17,111 nucleotides of DNA from Opitutaceae bacterium UBA4094 (GTDB taxonomy: Bacteria; Verrucomicrobiota; Verrucomicrobiia; Opitutales; Opitutaceae): positions 1-17,111 of the forward strand of contig DFYA01000320.1 in NCBI GenBank assembly GCA_002382525.1, read 5' to 3'. Positions 15,246 to 17,111 of this stretch are shown here, in pieces. A program made the position numbers and the translations under genes. Below the pieces are notes generated by a model that saw only the letters and a list, made by a program, of their open reading frames with translations, searched no databases and had not been told where the DNA came from. The number at the start of each line of letters is the position of its first letter. The stretch's first letter is position 1.

Positions 15246-16438
15246 TCTCGTGCCACACGCTCAGCTATGCGTTCAGTCATCACTTGCTGCATCAGGCCAG
15301 CGAACTGAGCCGCCGCCTGCCGGACTATCTCGCGGTAACGCCGTCGTTCTTCACGCCGGCAAACGTCGCCCGCGTCGGCCGCCTATCGCGGAAGCTTCAA
15401 ACCGTCTTAGCGCGACGCACGCATCCGGCGGTGCCGCCCTCGACCATCCGCACCTACCCGGTCGAGCATCTTTACCAAGCGTGCGCCCGCATCGCCGGGC
15501 GACCCTACAGCTACTTCTCGGCGCATGATCGTATGGCGCGCCGAATCGTGCGCGACTTCAACCCGCCGCACACCTTGATCGCGATCGACACCGGCGCCGA
15601 GGGACTCTTCCGCGCCTGGCGCGGACGCAGCCGGCTCGTCCTCGATCTCACCATCGCCACTCCGCATTACCGCTCCAAGATCTTCACCGAGGCCGAAGCA
15701 TCCCCCGTCCATCGCGGTGTGCGTTTTCATCACCCGGGCGACTGGGAACTCTCGCGCTACGCCGCTGAAGTCTCGATGGCCGACCTCATCCTGTGCCCGT
15801 CGGAGTTCGTGATGGATTCCTGCCGCCACCTCGGAGCTCCGGAAAGCAAACTCAGGCTACTCCCGTATGGCTTCGACCCCGGCCGGTTTTCCCCGCCGAA
15901 AATCGCCAAAACGCGTGGAGCGTTTCGCGTGGTTTTCGCCGGCACGTTTAGCCACCGCAAGGGCTCACATCTCTTGCTGGACGCGTTCACCCGCTTCCAA
16001 CGCAATCGACCAGGAGCGGAACTCCACGTCTTCGGCGAAGTCCTCGACGCACCCGAACGAGTGCCGCCGGGGGTGACCTTGCATGGCCGCGTGCCGCAGG
16101 AACTGCTCGCGGAACGTTTCCGCGACATGCACGTCATGGCGTTCCCGACTCTTTTCGAAGGCAGCGCCTACGTGGTTTATCAAGCGCTCGCCTCGGGACT
16201 GCCCGTGATCACGACACACAATTGCGGCAGCGTGGTGAACGCCTCGTGCGGCCTCATCCTCGACACAATCACCGCCGATGCTTTGCACGACGCGCTGCTG
16301 CGTTGTCATGATGACCAGTCCTTGCTCGATTCGCTCTCAGCCGCCGCGCCCAAAGTCGCAAGCCACTACACGTGGGCTCGCTATGGAGAACGCCTGACGC
16401 ACATTCTCAACGAAGACCCTTCCGCCCGCGTCGCATGA
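15242..16438 (+). CDS. Glycosyltransferase family 4 with altered EX7E motif
   Basis: A 398-residue GT-B protein. The acceptor half is divergent: ISCHTLSYAFSHHLLHQASE at the start, and IAIDTGAEGLF (113-123). The donor half is clear: LILCPSEFVMDSC (182-194), LPYGFDPGRFSP (207-218), VVFAGTFSHRKGSHLLLDAF (230-249), then LHGRVPQELL. In the EX7E position it reads EGSAYVVYQ, so E306 is kept but the second glutamate is Q314. In GT4 the second glutamate contacts the donor sugar nucleotide, so activity or donor choice may differ. It overlaps both neighbours by 4 bases (ATGA at 15242 and 16435). Confidence 0.87.
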   Translation: MISCHTLSYAFSHHLLHQASELSRRLPDYLAVTPSFFTPANVARVGRLSRKLQTVLARRTHPAVPPSTIRTYPVEHLYQACARIAGRPYSYFSAHDRMARRIVRDFNPPHTLIAIDTGAEGLFRAWRGRSRLVLDLTIATPHYRSKIFTEAEASPVHRGVRFHHPGDWELSRYAAEVSMADLILCPSEFVMDSCRHLGAPESKLRLLPYGFDPGRFSPPKIAKTRGAFRVVFAGTFSHRKGSHLLLDAFTRFQRNRPGAELHVFGEVLDAPERVPPGVTLHGRVPQELLAERFRDMHVMAFPTLFEGSAYVVYQALASGLPVITTHNCGSVVNASCGLILDTITADALHDALLRCHDDQSLLDSLSAAAPKVASHYTWARYGERLTHILNEDPSARVA

Positions 16439-17111
16439 ACTTGTTTTGCACCGTCGTCACCCGCTCACACGTGCCCTACGTGCTGGCACTGTCCGAATCC
16501 TTGATCGCATCGGGCAACCCAGAACGACTCCACGTGCTGATCGCCGATGCCGACACAGGCACGCTTCCGCCCGACGGCGAACACGTGCGTTTCCTGGCTT
16601 TCAACGCGGTGGAGGCGGCCTTGCCCGCACGTGTTCGGCACTACTTCGACGCCTTCGAACTGTGCAATGCGCTCAAACCGTTTCTTGTATCGCTCCTCTT
16701 CAAGGAAGGCGCCACCGCCGTCATCTACCTCGACTCCGATTTGCTGGTGACCGACTCGTTCAGCGCGATCTGGGGCGGCTTTGGCACGGCGTCGCTACAA
16801 CTAACGCCGCACCTCCTATCGCCGCCATCGCTTCAGGAGCGCGCGGTTAACGAAATTGAGATAGTAGACATGGGGTTCCTCAACGGCGGCTTTTCGGCAT
16901 GGCGCGCGGGCGAGGCCGCCGAACGTATGCTCGGCTGGCTGCGCACCCGTCTTCCGGTCTATGGCTTCTGTGACCGGCCACACGGCATGTTTGTCGACCA
17001 GAAACTCATGCCGCTCCTGCTCCAATACTTCCCCGACGACGTGAAGATCCTCCGGCACCCGGGCTTAAACGTCGCCTCGTGGAACGCTCGCGAACGCGAC
17101 GTCCGCGCGGC
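16435..17111 (+). CDS. GT8-like (GT-A fold) glycosyltransferase, 3' truncated
   Basis: The frame opens with ATG at 16435 (ATGA overlap with the preceding stop) and runs open to the window edge, showing 225 residues. It starts NLFCTVVTRSHVPYVLALSESL, the beginning of nucleotide-diphospho-sugar transferases. An acceptor-side ALKPFLVSLLF follows (79-89), then the metal-binding IYLDSDLLV with D100 and D102, LTPHLL (123-128), DMGFLNGGFSAWR (145-157) and MFVDQKL (185-191), all in the order of GT8-like proteins. The blocks HPGLNVASWN near the edge also fit. The stop and any further domain lie beyond the window. Donor sugar unknown. Confidence 0.82.
   Translation, partial: MNLFCTVVTRSHVPYVLALSESLIASGNPERLHVLIADADTGTLPPDGEHVRFLAFNAVEAALPARVRHYFDAFELCNALKPFLVSLLFKEGATAVIYLDSDLLVTDSFSAIWGGFGTASLQLTPHLLSPPSLQERAVNEIEIVDMGFLNGGFSAWRAGEAAERMLGWLRTRLPVYGFCDRPHGMFVDQKLMPLLLQYFPDDVKILRHPGLNVASWNARERDVRA

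Noticed and set aside
16446..16850. Plus-strand open frame of 134 codons at the right end
   Set aside because: It is out of frame with the GT8-like gene starting at 16435, which carries the real motifs and simply lacks a stop within the window.
1..17111. Mobile element, CRISPR array, toxin-antitoxin or defence system
   Set aside because: I looked for transposase or integrase motifs, direct-repeat arrays, tRNA-like folds and small paired genes and saw none; the window is explained by permease, enzyme and polysaccharide genes.

Overview
The window is high-GC bacterial DNA, densely packed and almost entirely coding. It has two parts. Positions 1 to about 3.9 kb hold housekeeping and accessory genes. 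From 4086 to the right edge runs one long plus-strand operon for a cell-surface polysaccharide. GC-rich codon use, the general lack of Shine-Dalgarno-like sequence before the starts, and the gene repertoire suggest a Gram-negative bacterium. A Verrucomicrobiota (Opitutaceae-like) origin is my best guess, from general familiarity rather than any marker gene, since there is no rRNA or tRNA here.

Left part: the 3' two-thirds or so of an NCS2 (AzgA-type) nucleobase permease is followed 27 bases later by an unusual tandem GTP cyclohydrolase II-like protein. Its first domain keeps the zinc cysteines but lacks a catalytic tyrosine, and its second domain has lost the zinc ligands. A small DUF1294 membrane protein follows. 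A minus-strand TPR protein then lies back-to-back with a plus-strand DJ-1/PfpI-family protein.

Right part: a 192-base AT-richer spacer carrying a perfect 8-bp inverted repeat (3965-3984) precedes a 12-gene operon. The order is an asparagine-synthase-type amidotransferase, GT4, ABC-2 permease (wzm), ATPase with a C-terminal carbohydrate-binding-type domain (wzt), methyltransferase, GT4, GT2, GT2, second methyltransferase, GT4, GT4, and a GT8-like glycosyltransferase cut by the window edge. Eight of the eleven junctions are 4-base ATGA or GTGA stop/start overlaps, so translation is probably tightly coupled.

How it works together (inference from known systems): the seven glycosyltransferases would assemble a glycan on a lipid carrier in the cytoplasm. 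The amidotransferase could amidate a uronic acid. A methyltransferase could modify or cap the chain, and Wzm/Wzt would export the finished polymer (O-antigen or capsule type). No Wzx, Wzy or initiating phosphoglycosyltransferase is visible; the initiating enzyme and nucleotide-sugar genes must be elsewhere or beyond the right edge.

I found no mobile element, CRISPR array, RNA gene or integration site. The most interesting items are the tandem GTP cyclohydrolase II-like protein and the Glu-to-Ala change in the glutamine pocket of the amidotransferase.
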